DNA of 64,000 bases from Branchiostoma floridae (Eukaryota > Chordata > Leptocardii > Amphioxiformes > Branchiostomatidae). The stretch is from positions 10,221,545 through 10,285,544 of the forward strand of contig NC_049996.1 of the NCBI RefSeq assembly GCF_000003815.2. Reading direction: 5' to 3'. The first letter of the stretch is position 1; each line of letters opens with the position of its first letter. The notes beneath the pieces are model-generated. The model searched no databases and was not told where the DNA came from. It saw only the letters and a program-made list of their open reading frames with translations. The position numbers and the translations under genes are program-made. Shown here one piece after another: positions 1 to 12,853 of this stretch.

Positions 1-1496
1 TCTGATTCAAGCATTGGAGACATCCTAGTTCTAGGCACATGCACATGTGGAAACTTGTAGGTTGTAAGTTTTGTAATCTTTACAACAGTGTAGAAAAAGG
101 CATCGGTAGTTTTGTATCCAGTGTGTCAAGTTTTACAAGCCTGCCAGAATCTTCAGTTAGCTACGTTTTACACCAGATATTACAATGCTCCATTCTAACG
201 GGTCTCCATACATAAAAATTTTGTTATAGACTTTGTTTTTGGTTTGCCCTTATGTTAACAAATGAATGGTTAGGCATGATAACACACCATTAGACTAAGT
301 GTGTTGCAGTTTGTCCAACGCAGCAAACCTGCACTGCACCTGATATATAGTCAATGAGGTTATATAGACATGTCTAGATATGCCTATATATGTCGATACA
401 ACTTCCTTTATAATGTATACCATCATTGATCAAGAAAAGTACAATATACTTGACGTATTCATCCCAGAGTAACCTTGTTCTTGACCTTTTGTTATGGTCT
501 TGTTTCTAGATAAATTTTTAATATGCATGACGCAGTCCTGCATCCACATATCCTGTGTCACATATGTGGTGCCCCGGTAACCCCATGCAGAGCCTTTTTC
601 ATTGTGTACGACATACTAGATATACGCTGTGAATTTTAGTAAGGTATCTAAAAAGAGCAAAAGATTTGTAAAAAAATGTGTGAAATCAAGGTAATTCATT
701 ATCAGGTATCCTTATAACCCCCATGTAGAGCCCAAATTAACATTTCCAATCAATTATGATATTTTTCACAGTTAAGTATGATTTACAAGATGACAGGAGC
801 AAAATCACGCGTCAGAGAACTTGACTCTCTGCTGTTTTGGCTTGAAACATGACTGAGTACACCCTTAGCAACGGCCTTAGCAACAGTTTTGCTAACGATT
901 CTGAAAGAAATGACGTAAAAAAAAACACATTTCTGCATCTGTTACATGTTAAACATTTTAACACGATTCCTTGTACTAACCTCCTCTGTCATTGATTTGA
1001 CAAGTTTAAAATGCTTATAATATGAAGTTCTGAAACCACAACCAAATAAGTCTCTTAAAGAACAAGACAACAACTGACGGTACACAAATGTACATGATTG
1101 TTAGTACCTATTTGTTTAAGGCACCCAGTCTATAGCACAGTGCCATGCCCCCCTCCCAACAATTGTCAAAATTCAAAATGTGGCCATTTGTCACTAATAT
1201 CTTACCTCATAAACATGATGTACACTTCCCCCCACATCCACAGTACTTCCAAACAATAGTTATGGCAATCAATCTCCTTTCCAAGCTGCAAAGTCTGAGA
1301 GATGGAGGCCTGGATACAGAGAGTAAATATCCCTGCTGTCCTTCTCTAGCTGAGCTCAAAACCTAACTGTCTCAGTTCAAACTTCCCTGGGCCTGCAGCC
1401 AATTAAAGAGCTGGTATCTGATTCGCTAGATGCCTAATTAATACAAGATTGTGATTTGCCATGGCTGACAGTGGTGGGACTGTCATCAACAGTCGT

Positions 1497-1690
1497 ATTT
1501 CAGGCCTGTCAAGACAGTCCTAAGCGCTTTCAGGCCTGTCAAGACAGTCCCAGATCAGTGCTAGAGCCCGATTTGTACTTGCCAGACGTATTGCAGGCCT
1601 GTCAGTGGAGGTCTTCTGCTGATTTGCGTCTGAAATGCCTCTGTCAGTGCCTGTCCAGCCACTGACAGTGGCATTCCAGGACTGATGGTT
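1497..1690. repeat. Small repeat cluster with CAGGCCTGTC units
   Basis: The block CAGGCCTGTCAAGACAGTCC occurs twice about 30 bases apart. A further CAGGCCTGTCAGTGG lies near 1594, and complementary GGACTGTC/GACAGTCC pairs surround them. The arrangement can fold into stems. It may be the remnant of a palindromic element. An open frame of about 69 codons runs through it, but the repetition explains it better than a gene does. Confidence 0.4.
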
Positions 1691-2023
1691 TGCTACGGGT
1701 TCTACTGATGTAATCAGAGTAAAATACTACAGAAAAGTAAGTTCTTTGCATCAGTTTTGTTGTTGAGTACGATCTGAAACCTCCTTAACAACAGCCTTAG
1801 CAACGGCCTTAGCAACGATATTGTCACTATAAGCTGGCAGATGTGTCATTCTTCACACATTCATATCTCTGGATTTCATTGATGGATTTCGATCATTTAA
1901 AGCTTAATATGCAGAGAAGGATAGGTACGGTAAGTCTAACTCATCAGGCAAGGCCCCATAGGTAATGTGAATAAATGAACGATATTGGAAAGTAAAGTAT
2001 ATATTTTTCACCAGAAAATCACC

Positions 2024-2127
2024 NNNNNNNNNNNNNNNNNNNNNNNNNNNNNNNNNNNNNNNNNNNNNNNNNNNNNNNNNNNNNNNNNNNNNNNNNNNNN
2101 NNNNNNNNNNNNNNNNNNNNNNNNNNN
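2024..2127. other. Assembly gap (104 N)
   Basis: A run of 104 N. No sequence is known here, and frames read through it have no meaning. Confidence 0.99.
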
Positions 2128-3215
2128 TTTTCGTGGAAAAAAATTGAGGTTTAAATTTTTTGCCCCCTCCCCCTTTATGGAAGACCAGGAAATTTCCAGA
2201 CCATTTAGGTGGTGATAGGTTTGAAGGGTGATAGCCGGTAAAAAGCTACCATACCAGAATGGCTATCACGTCAAAATATATGCCACAGGCCTTCTACTAT
2301 TCAAAAATAACAAGGAGAATTTGCCACCCGAGAGGGTACCGATATGTGAAATTTGGGGTGCTGGCCCATGGACTAATAGTGATTCTAGCTGCTCCAAGAA
2401 AAGGTATCACAGCAGGTATGGTACTTTTCAGTGCTATAGAAAATTGGATTGCGTGCATCAGTACATTGCAGAGAAGTAAAAGTTGTCGAAACTCATAATA
2501 GAAGAAATGAATGCTTCACTCTCCAAGAACATAAGTCCTGAGCTGGTCAGTACGTATTTGTCATTACCGCCATGGAAACTAATGATAGTCAGTACACTGA
2601 CAGGTTAGATGTTGCAATTCATTGAAAGCTGGCTAATATGTCAATAGCCACTTAGTTAATTAGTTAATTAACATAAAATTCATTGTCAAAGGGAGTAGAG
2701 GGATAGGACAAAGGGGGGTAAGATGAATTTTAAGTCGAACATTTTTTTCTTCCAGGGCAATCTTATTGGCATGACCGAGATTCAAGATTCAAATGCAAGA
2801 AAAAAATCCAACTTACCATATAGGACTAAATATGCGGATGTTGTTAAGTGGCATTTGACAAGCCACAGAGGATACCATAGGCAACATACAACTCAACAAA
2901 CTCCAATGTAGCATAATGGGATCACTATGGAAGACATATAGCAGAAACATTTAGCTTCAAGTGATAATGCCAGTAGTGATACATTCAAAAGGAAAAGCTT
3001 AAAGTTTTTAAAGGTTTATTAGATTTGTTGAGCAAGAAAAGAGCTGATGCGTGATACACAACAAAAGTTCCACAAAAAGCATTTAAGAGCGAATGTCTGT
3101 AAGGGTCAAACAATGGTGGCAGGGGTCAAAAAATAGATTTGGCTCGTATTTTGCACAGTGATAGTACTTGGTACACAACCCCTCAAAATAGCTTTCTTTC
3201 TGCTCAGAACCTCTC

Positions 3216-3229
3216 GTTGCTATGGCAAC
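3216..3229. promoter_or_regulatory. X-box-like palindrome in left transposon arm
   Basis: GTTGCTATGGCAAC fits the RFX-factor X-box consensus (two half-sites RYYNYY and RRNRAC separated by 1-3 bases). The mirrored copy GTTGCCATAGCAAC is at 6930-6943. Whether RFX proteins bind it is not known. Confidence 0.4.
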
Positions 3230-3569
3230 AGGCCAAAGAAGTTTATGGGCCATTTTTCCAGATTTTGGCATGTAAAAAACATGAAAATTGGCCAACTTTA
3301 GGGCACTAATACTGATCAATGCTTTAACTTACAAACAAAAGCAGAATGTCCTGATTAGAGCAATGCCTGAACTTGCATTAAATAGCAGAAAAGTTAATCT
3401 TCTGTAAAATCTATGGTCATGGGCAACCTGAATGCAATACACTGTTTTCACGTTGTGAAAAAACTGAAATTTTGCCCAAATTTGAAGCACTGAAAGTCCG
3501 TAAGTGTAAAGATTTTTCGCTTGCATTTCACACCAAATGATAACCCACTAAAGAGCTATTAGATGAATG

Positions 3570-4221
3570 CTTGCAAAGTTTGGGTTCTTGTTTTGTTGCT
3601 ACGCAATTATCCTTTAAAGTGAGTCAATTTTCATGATTTTGAGAAAATGTCATTTTTTGCTATCTTTGAACTACTGTAAGTTCAAAACCAAACTTGTTCT
3701 GTTATTGGAATTTATTTGGAAGATAAACCAATATATTGTCTATCAAATGCATGCTTGTAAAGTTTGCGTTCATGTTTTGTTGCTACGCAACTGTCCTTTA
3801 AAGTGGGTCAATTTTCATGATTTTGATAATATGTCATTTTTGCCATTTTTGCACAATCATAACTTCCAAACCGAACTTGTTCTGTTATTGAAACTTACAT
3901 CAAATATAAACCAATATATTGTCTATGAAACTCATGCTTATTAAAGTTGTGTTCTTATTTCGTTGCTCCGTAATTGTCCTTTAAAGTAGGTCATTTTTTA
4001 TAATTTTGACAAAATGTCATTTTGTGCCATATTTGAACTATTGTAAGTTCTAAACCAAACTTGTTCTGTTATTTGAATTTATTTGAAAGATAAACCAATA
4101 TATTGTCTATATTAAATGCATACTTGTAAAGTTTGCGTTCTTGTTTTGTTGCTATGCAATTGTCCTTTAAAGTGGGTCAGTTTTCATGATTCTGATATCC
4201 GTCACACTTATTTATCGTACT
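3570..4221. repeat. Subterminal ~183-bp tandem repeats, left arm
   Basis: The landmark GCTACGCAATTATCCTTTAA and its variants start near 3598, 3782, 3964 and 4151, giving periods of 184, 182 and 187 bp. Each unit also carries an AACCAATATATTGTCTAT block and an AAACCAAACTTGTTCTGTTA block. The array runs into the gap at 4222. Confidence 0.85.
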
Positions 4222-5144
4222 NNNNNNNNNNNNNNNNNNNNNNNNNNNNNNNNNNNNNNNNNNNNNNNNNNNNNNNNNNNNNNNNNNNNNNNNNNNNNNN
4301 NNNNNNNNNNNNNNNNNNNNNNNNNNNNNNNNNNNNNNNNNNNNNNNNNNNNNNNNNNNNNNNNNNNNNNNNNNNNNNNNNNNNNNNNNNNNNNNNNNNN
4401 NNNNNNNNNNNNNNNNNNNNNNNNNNNNNNNNNNNNNNNNNNNNNNNNNNNNNNNNNNNNNNNNNNNNNNNNNNNNNNNNNNNNNNNNNNNNNNNNNNNN
4501 NNNNNNNNNNNNNNNNNNNNNNNNNNNNNNNNNNNNNNNNNNNNNNNNNNNNNNNNNNNNNNNNNNNNNNNNNNNNNNNNNNNNNNNNNNNNNNNNNNNN
4601 NNNNNNNNNNNNNNNNNNNNNNNNNNNNNNNNNNNNNNNNNNNNNNNNNNNNNNNNNNNNNNNNNNNNNNNNNNNNNNNNNNNNNNNNNNNNNNNNNNNN
4701 NNNNNNNNNNNNNNNNNNNNNNNNNNNNNNNNNNNNNNNNNNNNNNNNNNNNNNNNNNNNNNNNNNNNNNNNNNNNNNNNNNNNNNNNNNNNNNNNNNNN
4801 NNNNNNNNNNNNNNNNNNNNNNNNNNNNNNNNNNNNNNNNNNNNNNNNNNNNNNNNNNNNNNNNNNNNNNNNNNNNNNNNNNNNNNNNNNNNNNNNNNNN
4901 NNNNNNNNNNNNNNNNNNNNNNNNNNNNNNNNNNNNNNNNNNNNNNNNNNNNNNNNNNNNNNNNNNNNNNNNNNNNNNNNNNNNNNNNNNNNNNNNNNNN
5001 NNNNNNNNNNNNNNNNNNNNNNNNNNNNNNNNNNNNNNNNNNNNNNNNNNNNNNNNNNNNNNNNNNNNNNNNNNNNNNNNNNNNNNNNNNNNNNNNNNNN
5101 NNNNNNNNNNNNNNNNNNNNNNNNNNNNNNNNNNNNNNNNNNNN
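4222..5144. other. Assembly gap (923 N)
   Basis: A run of 923 N at the centre of the foldback element. Inverted arms with internal tandem repeats are hard to assemble, so the true centre, which might include a transposase gene, is unknown. Confidence 0.99.
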
Positions 5145-5169
5145 GTTACACATTGTTAGTGTTACATTA

Positions 5170-6600
5170 ATTCTATAAAAATGAAGACTACCATGTCTGG
5201 TGTATCGCCATTGTCAAAAACAAGTTTTAGGATAAGTGCGAAAAACGACCTACTTATAGGGACATGTACGTATTCTGCTAGAATACAAGAACCCCAACTG
5301 TGCATAGTCATGCATTTGATAGACAATGTATTGGTTTATATTTCAAGCAAATTTCCGTTACAGAACAAGTTTGGTTTGGAATTTATCACTGTGCAAATAT
5401 AGCACAAAATAACTATCAAAGTCACGAAAATTGAACTACTTTAAATTAAGGACAATTGTGTATCAACAAATTTTAAACAAGAACTCAAATATAAGCATAT
5501 ATCTGATAAACAATATATTGGTTATTTCAATTACACAACAATTTTGGTTTAGAATTTATGATAGTTCAAATATAGCAAAAATGACACATTATCAAAGTCA
5601 TGAAAATCAGCCCACTTCAAAGGGAAAATGTGTACCAACAAAACAAGTACCCAAACTTTACATGCGTGCCTTTGATAAAAAAAATATATTGGTTTACATT
5701 CCAAGTAAATTCCAATAACATAACAAGTTTGGTTTGGAAGTTATGATTGCGCAAAAATGGCACAAAATGACATATTATCAGAATCATGAAAACTGACCCA
5801 CTTTAAAGGACAATTGCATAGCAACAAAACAAGAACGCAAACTTTACAAGTATGCATTTAATATAGACAATATATTGGTTTATCTTTCAAATAAATTCAA
5901 ATAACAGAACAAGTTTGGTTTAGAACTTACAATAGTTCAAATATGGCACAAAATGACATTTTGTCAAAATTATAAAAAATGACCTACTTTAAAGGACAAT
6001 TGCGTAGCAACAACACAAGAACACAAACTTTACAAGCATGCATTTGACTAGACAATATATTGGTTTATCTTTCAAATAAATTCCAATAACAGAACAAGTT
6101 TGGTTTGGAACTTACAATAGTTCAAAGATAGCAAAAAATGACATTTGCTCAAAATCATGAAAATTGACCTACTTTAAAGGACAGTTGCGTAGCAACAAAA
6201 CATGAACCCAAACTTTACAAGCATGCATTTGATAGGCAATATATTGGTTTATCTTTCAAATAAATTCCAATAACAGAATAAGTTTGGTTTTGAACTTACA
6301 GTAGTTCAAAGATAGCAAAAAATGACATTTTCTCAAAATCATGAAAATTGACCCACTTTAAAGGATAATTGCGTAGCAACAAAACATGAACCCAAACTTT
6401 ACAAGCATGCATTTGATAGGCAATATATTGGTTTATCTTTCAAATAAATTCCAATAACAGAACAAGTTTGGTTTTGAACTTACAGTAGTTCAAAGATAGC
6501 AAAAAATGACATTTTCTCAAAATCATGAAAATTGACCCACTTTAAAGGATAATTGCGTAGCAACAAAACAAGAACCCAAACTTTGCAAGTATTCATCTAA
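5170..6600. repeat. Subterminal ~183-bp tandem repeats, right arm
   Basis: These are the same units as in the left arm, in reverse orientation. About seven copies can be followed by the landmark TTGCGTAGCAACAAAAC and its variants. Inner copies (5170-5800) are more diverged than outer ones (6100-6600), as expected if homogenisation works from the ends. Confidence 0.8.
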
Positions 6601-6929
6601 AAGCTCTTTAGTGGGTTATCATTTGGTGTGAATTGCAAGCAAAAAATCTTTACACTTACGGACTTTCAGTGCTTCAAAGTTGGGCAAAATTTCAGTTTTT
6701 TCACAACGTGAAAACAGTGTATTGCATTCAGGTTGCCCATGACCATAGATTTTACAGAAGATTAACTTTTCTGCTATTTAATGCAAGTTCAGGCATTGCT
6801 CTAATCAGGACATTCTGCTTTTGTTTGTAAGTTAAAGCATTGATCAGTATTAGTGCCCTAAAGTTGGCCAATTTTCATGTTTTTTACATGCCAAAATCTG
6901 GAAAAATGGCCAATAAACTTTTTTGGCCT

Positions 6930-6943
6930 GTTGCCATAGCAAC
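6930..6943. promoter_or_regulatory. X-box-like palindrome in right transposon arm
   Basis: GTTGCCATAGCAAC is the reverse complement of the site in the left arm. It is conserved because the arms are near-identical; independent selection cannot be claimed. Confidence 0.4.
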
Positions 6944-9168
6944 GAGAGGTTCTGAGCAGAAAGAAAGCTATTTTGAGGCGTTGTGTACCAAGTACTATCA
7001 CTGTGCAAAATATGAGCCAAATCTATTTTTTGACCCCTGCCACCATTGTTTGACCCTTACAGACATTCGCTCTTAAGTTGTAAACCTTATGTTTTCAAAT
7101 TTAGCAAATGTTTGCAAAAGTAGCTCAAAGCATTTTTAAAGTCTCAGACCTTTCCAAGAAAGTTAGACTTAATGTCCTTATTTCACAGTTTTGCTGCCAG
7201 CTTCAGTTTCAGCACCGAGGACAGGACTCAGATGCTTCTTGAAATCCGTTACTTACCCTTTGTATAAAGGGGACTTGAAAACTGGATGACAGTGTTGAAG
7301 TATATCTAGGATACAATAACCTGCATTGTAAGAAAAGTAAAGTTTGTGACAATGTTGTAAGTAGAAAGTCACACGGGCTCCTTCCACTATTCACTATAGA
7401 GCAAGAGCGTATGTTGTTATAGGCAAAGTCCTGAGAAAAAACATAAGAATACGGGTAACAGAAAAATTCTTACCACTGTCTTAAGCTTTATCGTAAGGAT
7501 GCATTTTGAAGGCAAACTATACAATAATATTCATTTATTTATTTATCAATACAGTAGTATTTGCATATTTTCAACAATACACAATGATAATACTATTTTC
7601 TTCAATACAGCAAAAGGTCTAAAAGTCACCAGATGGAGGGAATCACACTATAGAAAATAGACTGATTGTGTGCGGAACTTGTCTATATTCAGATCAATTG
7701 CAGTAGATCACAGAAATGGGGATGGTGGTGCTGAGATGAAAAGAAGTCCAACTCAAACACCAGAAACTGTGAGCAGCACCACATAAAGGACTTAGACATG
7801 TCTCCAAAAGAACTGCTTCTTCAAAACTACATGATACGGTAACTGTTGAAACTATCCAACCAAGCATAGTTATAATTGCCTACCATAAGAGTTTTCAAGG
7901 GATTTTCAAACATTTCATACAAACACCCCTTTGGGAATTATTAGAGGCGGTATCCAAGTATCTGTCTCTAGGATTACTGGTGTGGTTTATCTCTAGGAGT
8001 TGAATATAGTCTCCAGATTTGTGACACAACTTGTAGGTATACGTGCAATTAAAAAAGACAACTACAGAATTGAGCATGAAGAAAGTGATACCCACTATGA
8101 TAAAATTTGGTATATATCAGTTCAGGATATCAGTTAAGTTTTTGTAAATGATTCAATGCTATCAGGTACAGAATCTATAAAGTACGAATGGAGCAAGCCA
8201 AAAAAATTCAGGCAAAGTATACTGGGTATCTTCCCAGACAAAACTAGGAGCACAAGTTTTACTTCATATATACATCAGGAGCTAGACAGCTTGTCGCTAG
8301 AAGAATTGCTTCTTCAAGTCTACGCAATACAGTTGAAACTTGTGATAGTTATGAAGATTTAGGCAGATTTAGCGCAGAAGAAATTAAAAGTAAAGATTAA
8401 AGTGTCGAAGACATTTTGAATATCAAGCGCCAGTTCAGTAGTAAGACCACTAAAGGGAATCTCGGAGGCGTCATAAATGCTTAACAAACTTGAGGATTTT
8501 ATTTCCAAAGCAACTGACTTTTATGAGTCGTGGTTGGACTCAACCAACTTAACATAGGGGTGGCAGTCTAACCAAATACAACATAAACCAACATAATTTA
8601 GGTGGCGGGTGTCTCTCTCACTGTTGAAGTTACACCAACTAGCTATAACCAACTAGTAACGTTAGTGGCAAAGTATTACATATCAAATGGCGTACAGGAT
8701 CCAAAGTGAAAGTGAAGACCACCAGGAGCATTCTCTGCACTGCAGGGTACAGAAATGGACTTAGAAGTGAACAAAAATTAAGTTAGCGCTAGAAGTGTTA
8801 ACCATTGGCTTGGCTTAAGAGGACTGAGGTTTAGAATCTGGAAAACAATCATAGTGATTTGGGATGAGGGAAGAATCTCACATCTACTGAAAATGTAAGA
8901 TGAGCACCAGCACTGGCACCATCACCGGCACCAAACTAGCACACCCTACGCTTGGGTGAGAAGGACATTGTTGCTTAACTGAAGAGGATTAAACCAAGCT
9001 TATAGCAACTGTTTTAAAAGAAGTAAGGGAAAGATTGCACCACAAATAAGTATGTATAGTTAACAAAACTATAGAAATTCTTTAATTGTTAGATATATTA
9101 TACATGCACACGCATCAAACAAACGGAGCAGAAAATATAACTGAGCAAGGACTGAGATAAAAAATGAC

Positions 9169-9415
9169 TTTCCAGTGGCAAAGTTTGCATACAATAAGTA
9201 TTATTTGAAATACTATGAGCAAAATGAAGAAAGATAGTAGTTAGTATTTTCTAACAAGGCAAATGTCCAGAAAAAGATCTACATGTAACGTGACAAGTAG
9301 AATTAAGTTTCCAGTGGCAAAGTTTGCATACAATAAGTATTATTTGAAATACTATGAGCAAAATGAAGAAAGTCAGTAGTTAGCATTTTGTAACAAGGTA
9401 AATGTCCAGAAAAGA
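9169..9415. repeat. Tandem duplication, ~139-bp unit, two copies
   Basis: The block starting CCAGTGGCAAAGTTTGCATA at 9172 is repeated at 9311, and the similarity continues through AATGTCCAGAAAA at about 9266 and 9405. Few differences separate the copies, so the event is fairly recent. Confidence 0.8.
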
Positions 9416-9864
9416 TGAACAAGTAGAGGAGAAATTAGGATTTTCTGTAACTGGCATATCTGAAAGTTGCAGAAACACTAACAAAGTGCTAACTTTATGA
9501 TTAGATAGTAAGAATGGGCTTAAATTATCATATGTAAGGTAATAAACTCTGAAATTCAAACAATGCATTGTTTAAGGTTTAATCCTGGAAAATGCCAGCT
9601 AGGAAACTGCAGCCATTTCAGACTGTATTAGTTAAAAGTCAGAGATAGAATACCCAATGGTTAGGATAAAAGATTGTAACAAAAGTTATAAAGTTTGAGA
9701 TTTGCTCAGGAAGTTGAAAAAAGTGAAGGACATATGGAGACACTGAAGGTATTCAAGCATTCTAAGAAATAAAGATGCACCTCAATTTGGTGAAACGGAA
9801 GCAGAATTCATGCCAGGCCACTGTAAGAAAAGCAGAATAAAGTTTTCCATATCAAGTCCATTAC

Positions 9865-10520
9865 ATAGATGCCTCTAAAATCTCAGAGGGATCGAAAAGA
9901 AGAACTTACACAACGCGACTTCTAAGTCACCAAATCACCATCTGGATGATATGTCTGTAGCTTAGCAACATCATGGACAAGAAGAAATGTCGCAGTGAAA
10001 AATGCCCAGCCTTGAAACAATGCATCTTCAGGCAAACAAAACTGAAAAAGGGCCATTTTCAAACACTTCCCAAGAAATATGTTTTTAAAGAATTGCAGGT
10101 TCAACAGAACATAGGCATTGGTACATCAGGTATACTCATATCAAAGCAAAGAGGCATAAATGTCATACAGATATGATATGTAAATTGGTGAAAGGAAACC
10201 ATGACAGTAGCCCATCAGTTACATTACATTTGTTACTGAATAAAAAGGCAAAATAAAGAGCTTTATAAACTTGTTAGATGGATGCCTTGAAAACCTCAGA
10301 GCAATAGAAATAGCTTACAATAAAAATGTAAGTCACCATATTGTATGTATAATATATGTCTAAGCGATGTTATTGACAAGAAGAAATGTTGTACTAAAAA
10401 ATGCTCAGCCTTCCAGTGTAAAATGATGTGAGGCTAACACACTTAGTGAAAACAGAGAAAATATTATTTTCAGCCATTTTTCATTCACAAATAACATAAC
10501 TGGATAGGCGAAACGAAATT
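9865..10520. repeat. Diverged tandem duplication, ~400-bp unit
   Basis: The ordered landmarks AGATGCCT..CTCAGAG, AAGTCACCA, ATATGTCT and GACAAGAAGAAATGT..AATGC.CAGCCT occur from about 9868 and again from about 10278. The copies differ at many positions, so this is an old duplication. No coding function is evident. Confidence 0.55.
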
Positions 10521-12853
10521 GTCATAGACATATAAATTAAATAGGAATACCTAGTAATGTTAATTAGAGGCATAAATGTAATAGATGAACAGTCACATGT
10601 ACTTATCTAACAATTATTGTCACAGTTGACATTTTTAATTCAAGATTTCGAAGGACATTTCAAATTGTGACAAGAAAACAAACTAAATGTGAACAGCATA
10701 GATTTTTACAAAAAGCACCCACAATTTGAGAAGCAATGAAAAGCAGATTGAATCAGTATTGACCAATGTTGACGAGAGAAATTGTCCTGATAACAGTACG
10801 AGTTGTCACTGACAACATTCTTGTTTTGTTTGAACCCAAAGTTAGTATGAGAGATAGTGGCTGGACTATGAGGAATACTATGATCTCTTTATCTATTTCT
10901 AGATCAAATCCTTATAAATTATAATCATAAATTCTAAATCAATCCAATGTAATCACATCAATGATAGACAAGGAAATTGAAGAATGTAGTTGTTGAGGTA
11001 ATAGTCAGCATTAAGGTTTTATGCACAAAAAGACGACAGAATCAATTGAGCTCTATTTTAGGAAATGGCAAAGAATTTGCAAAGAAAAACAGACAAAAGT
11101 CTAGAAGAATCAGGCACTCTAGTAGTACGTTTTGAGTATTATAATAGATGGCAACAACAAAACACTTAGGGCTGCAAATCCTAAAGAGTATTTAAGTTGA
11201 AGGGTACAGTGAGAAGCACAACATGACACAGTGCAGTTGAATGAAATTACACAAACCCAGTTTCAGAAGGCATGCATTCAATTAAAGATTTTGACAAGCA
11301 ATGGTACTCAGACTTCAGAAGGAATCAATAATTGTATTTAGGGATAAAAAAAGACCTGTTTTCTAATTCTTGATTGTTTAAAAAATATTAAATGGACAGT
11401 TTTTGTCCTTCTTTACACAGCGAGAGATGCACTTCAAATTCAACTTTAATGCACAGAAAAATTAGAAACTCGAGACTTTGTGAGTCAGCAAAGAGCATAC
11501 AGAACCTTGTAGTGTTCATTGAAATAAGCTTGAAAGTCCTAAATTTCTTTTCAGCACATCTCTTTGTAAGTACTGTTCATAAGGTACATTGTATCTTATG
11601 GTCAGTAAGGATCTTAAGGGTTGAAAGTTAGTTTGAGTACACCATGACTGCAAACTGAAAAAAAAGCAGAGAAGGGCTGGATAGAATGACAGTTTTTAAG
11701 AGAAGGCAACAAATCCGTTCAACAGTGTCGGGAGAATTATGTCATTTTGAAGATGATTCTGTTATTGGAGGAATCCCAATAGTTTACATAGAGATGAAAA
11801 GAAAAAGATGTCGAGAACAATTTATGGTTGCAATGCTGGAGTAGTATGCCATGTAAGAGCTAAAGGAAGAGCACAACATATCTGTGTGCAGTTGCAAATA
11901 CAAACTTTTCAAGGGATTTTCAAACAACTCAATTAATTTTTTTAAAACTGCATGAACAATGTGGCTGATATAGGGACATATACATTAAAAGAGTCATTTT
12001 CTTTCATTTCATTAGATAAGAAAGAAAACTGGTGATAGCCTGTTAGTATTCTGTCTGACATATCACAAAAGAGCACAACACGTTTTGAATAAAAAGCTTA
12101 TCAATGCAACTATCAGTCTGAGTCTGTGTGTGTCAGGGTAAATGCATGCAAACTTGGTATTGGATAATGGAAACAAAATCAAAATTCTTAGATACATGTA
12201 CTAACTTCAATTCTGCATAATGTCTGCTAGACTTTTAATTATGATTTGGATTGCAGCATATTGTATAGTAAGCATACTAGATTAGTTATATCACTTTCTG
12301 CTTTGTTGCACTGCAATGGAGCTCAGCTTTGGACTCATCACAAATTGAAAGGTTCTAAATACTCATCATAATACATATATGTGCAGCACTGTACTACTGT
12401 CTTATTACAGTCTGCCTTTTACATCGCATTGTATATACAAATGTAGGTGCACTGTGAAAATCAAACAGCTCAATCATTCAAAAGAAAGAGTTCCTATACT
12501 GAAAATGGTTTTAAAGTCAGGATAGTAAAGAAATTTTTATAACATGATCTACTTACTTTCAGAACTTGGTGAATTACTTTAGTTGAACTATGACATGTCA
12601 AAACAGAAGCTACTAACAGTATCTTAAATGACTGCTACATGATTGTATACTTGCACAATGGCATCTGTAGTCTGTAGGATTCAGGGGATGGTCCAAGCAT
12701 TCTTCCTTGTGGTACACAAACTGTGGAAGGTGTTGGTAGATGATGTCATTAGTCCTCACCTTGCCTAGTAGCTGTTAACAATGAGACATTTCATTTTTCA
12801 TAGTCATTAATACAAACTAGAAAGGCCGGTATTTGCTTAGGAGCAAATTCAGC

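Larger units (their letters stand above)
1..3082. other. No gene seen; AT-rich flank with short repeats
   Basis: No frame here has the length or composition of a real gene; the longest are under about 85 codons and unlike any family I know. The stretch holds an assembly gap (2024-2127), two clusters of a CTTAGCAACGGCC-type motif (863-885 and 1783-1817), and a small repeat at 1497-1553. A run of tttttttgcc-rich DNA after the gap looks like repeat sequence. The right boundary is the TTAA that precedes the foldback element. Confidence 0.6.
3083..7076. mobile_element. Foldback DNA transposon with ~1-kb inverted arms, TTAA flanks
   Basis: The sequence starting after TTAA (3083-3086) with GAGCGAATGTCTGTAAGGG is repeated in reverse complement ending before TTAA (7073-7076). 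The element proper is therefore 3087-7072. The outer ~450 bp of each arm are nearly identical, with only a few differences visible, so insertion or arm homogenisation was recent. Inside these, both arms continue into tandem units of about 183 bp: about four in the left arm and seven in the right. The centre is lost in a 923-bp gap. No transposase is visible outside the gap, so this is a non-autonomous copy as far as can be seen. A TTAA target duplication is the habit of piggyBac-type elements and some MITEs, but the ends do not start with the usual piggyBac CCC, so the superfamily is left open. The mirrored open frames of 78 and 65 codons in the arms are shadows of the inverted repeat. Confidence 0.85.
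7077..12853. other. No gene seen; AT-rich intergenic DNA with local duplications
   Basis: Nearly 6 kb without a recognisable gene on either strand. No frame exceeds about 80 codons and none matches a family I know. Two local duplications (9169-9415 and 9865-10520) are given separately. Short similar blocks also recur at 7800-7865 and 8285-8350 (gaactgcttcttcaa-type sequence followed by a GTTGAAACT block). Confidence 0.6.

Noticed and set aside
4116-5178. Long frames on both strands through the N run in the foldback element
   Set aside because: They consist almost entirely of unknown bases; only a few real codons stand at the edges.
3570-6600. CRISPR array, suggested by regularly spaced repeats
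   Set aside because: Units of ~183 bp are contiguous tandem repeats within transposon arms of a eukaryotic genome, without spacers.
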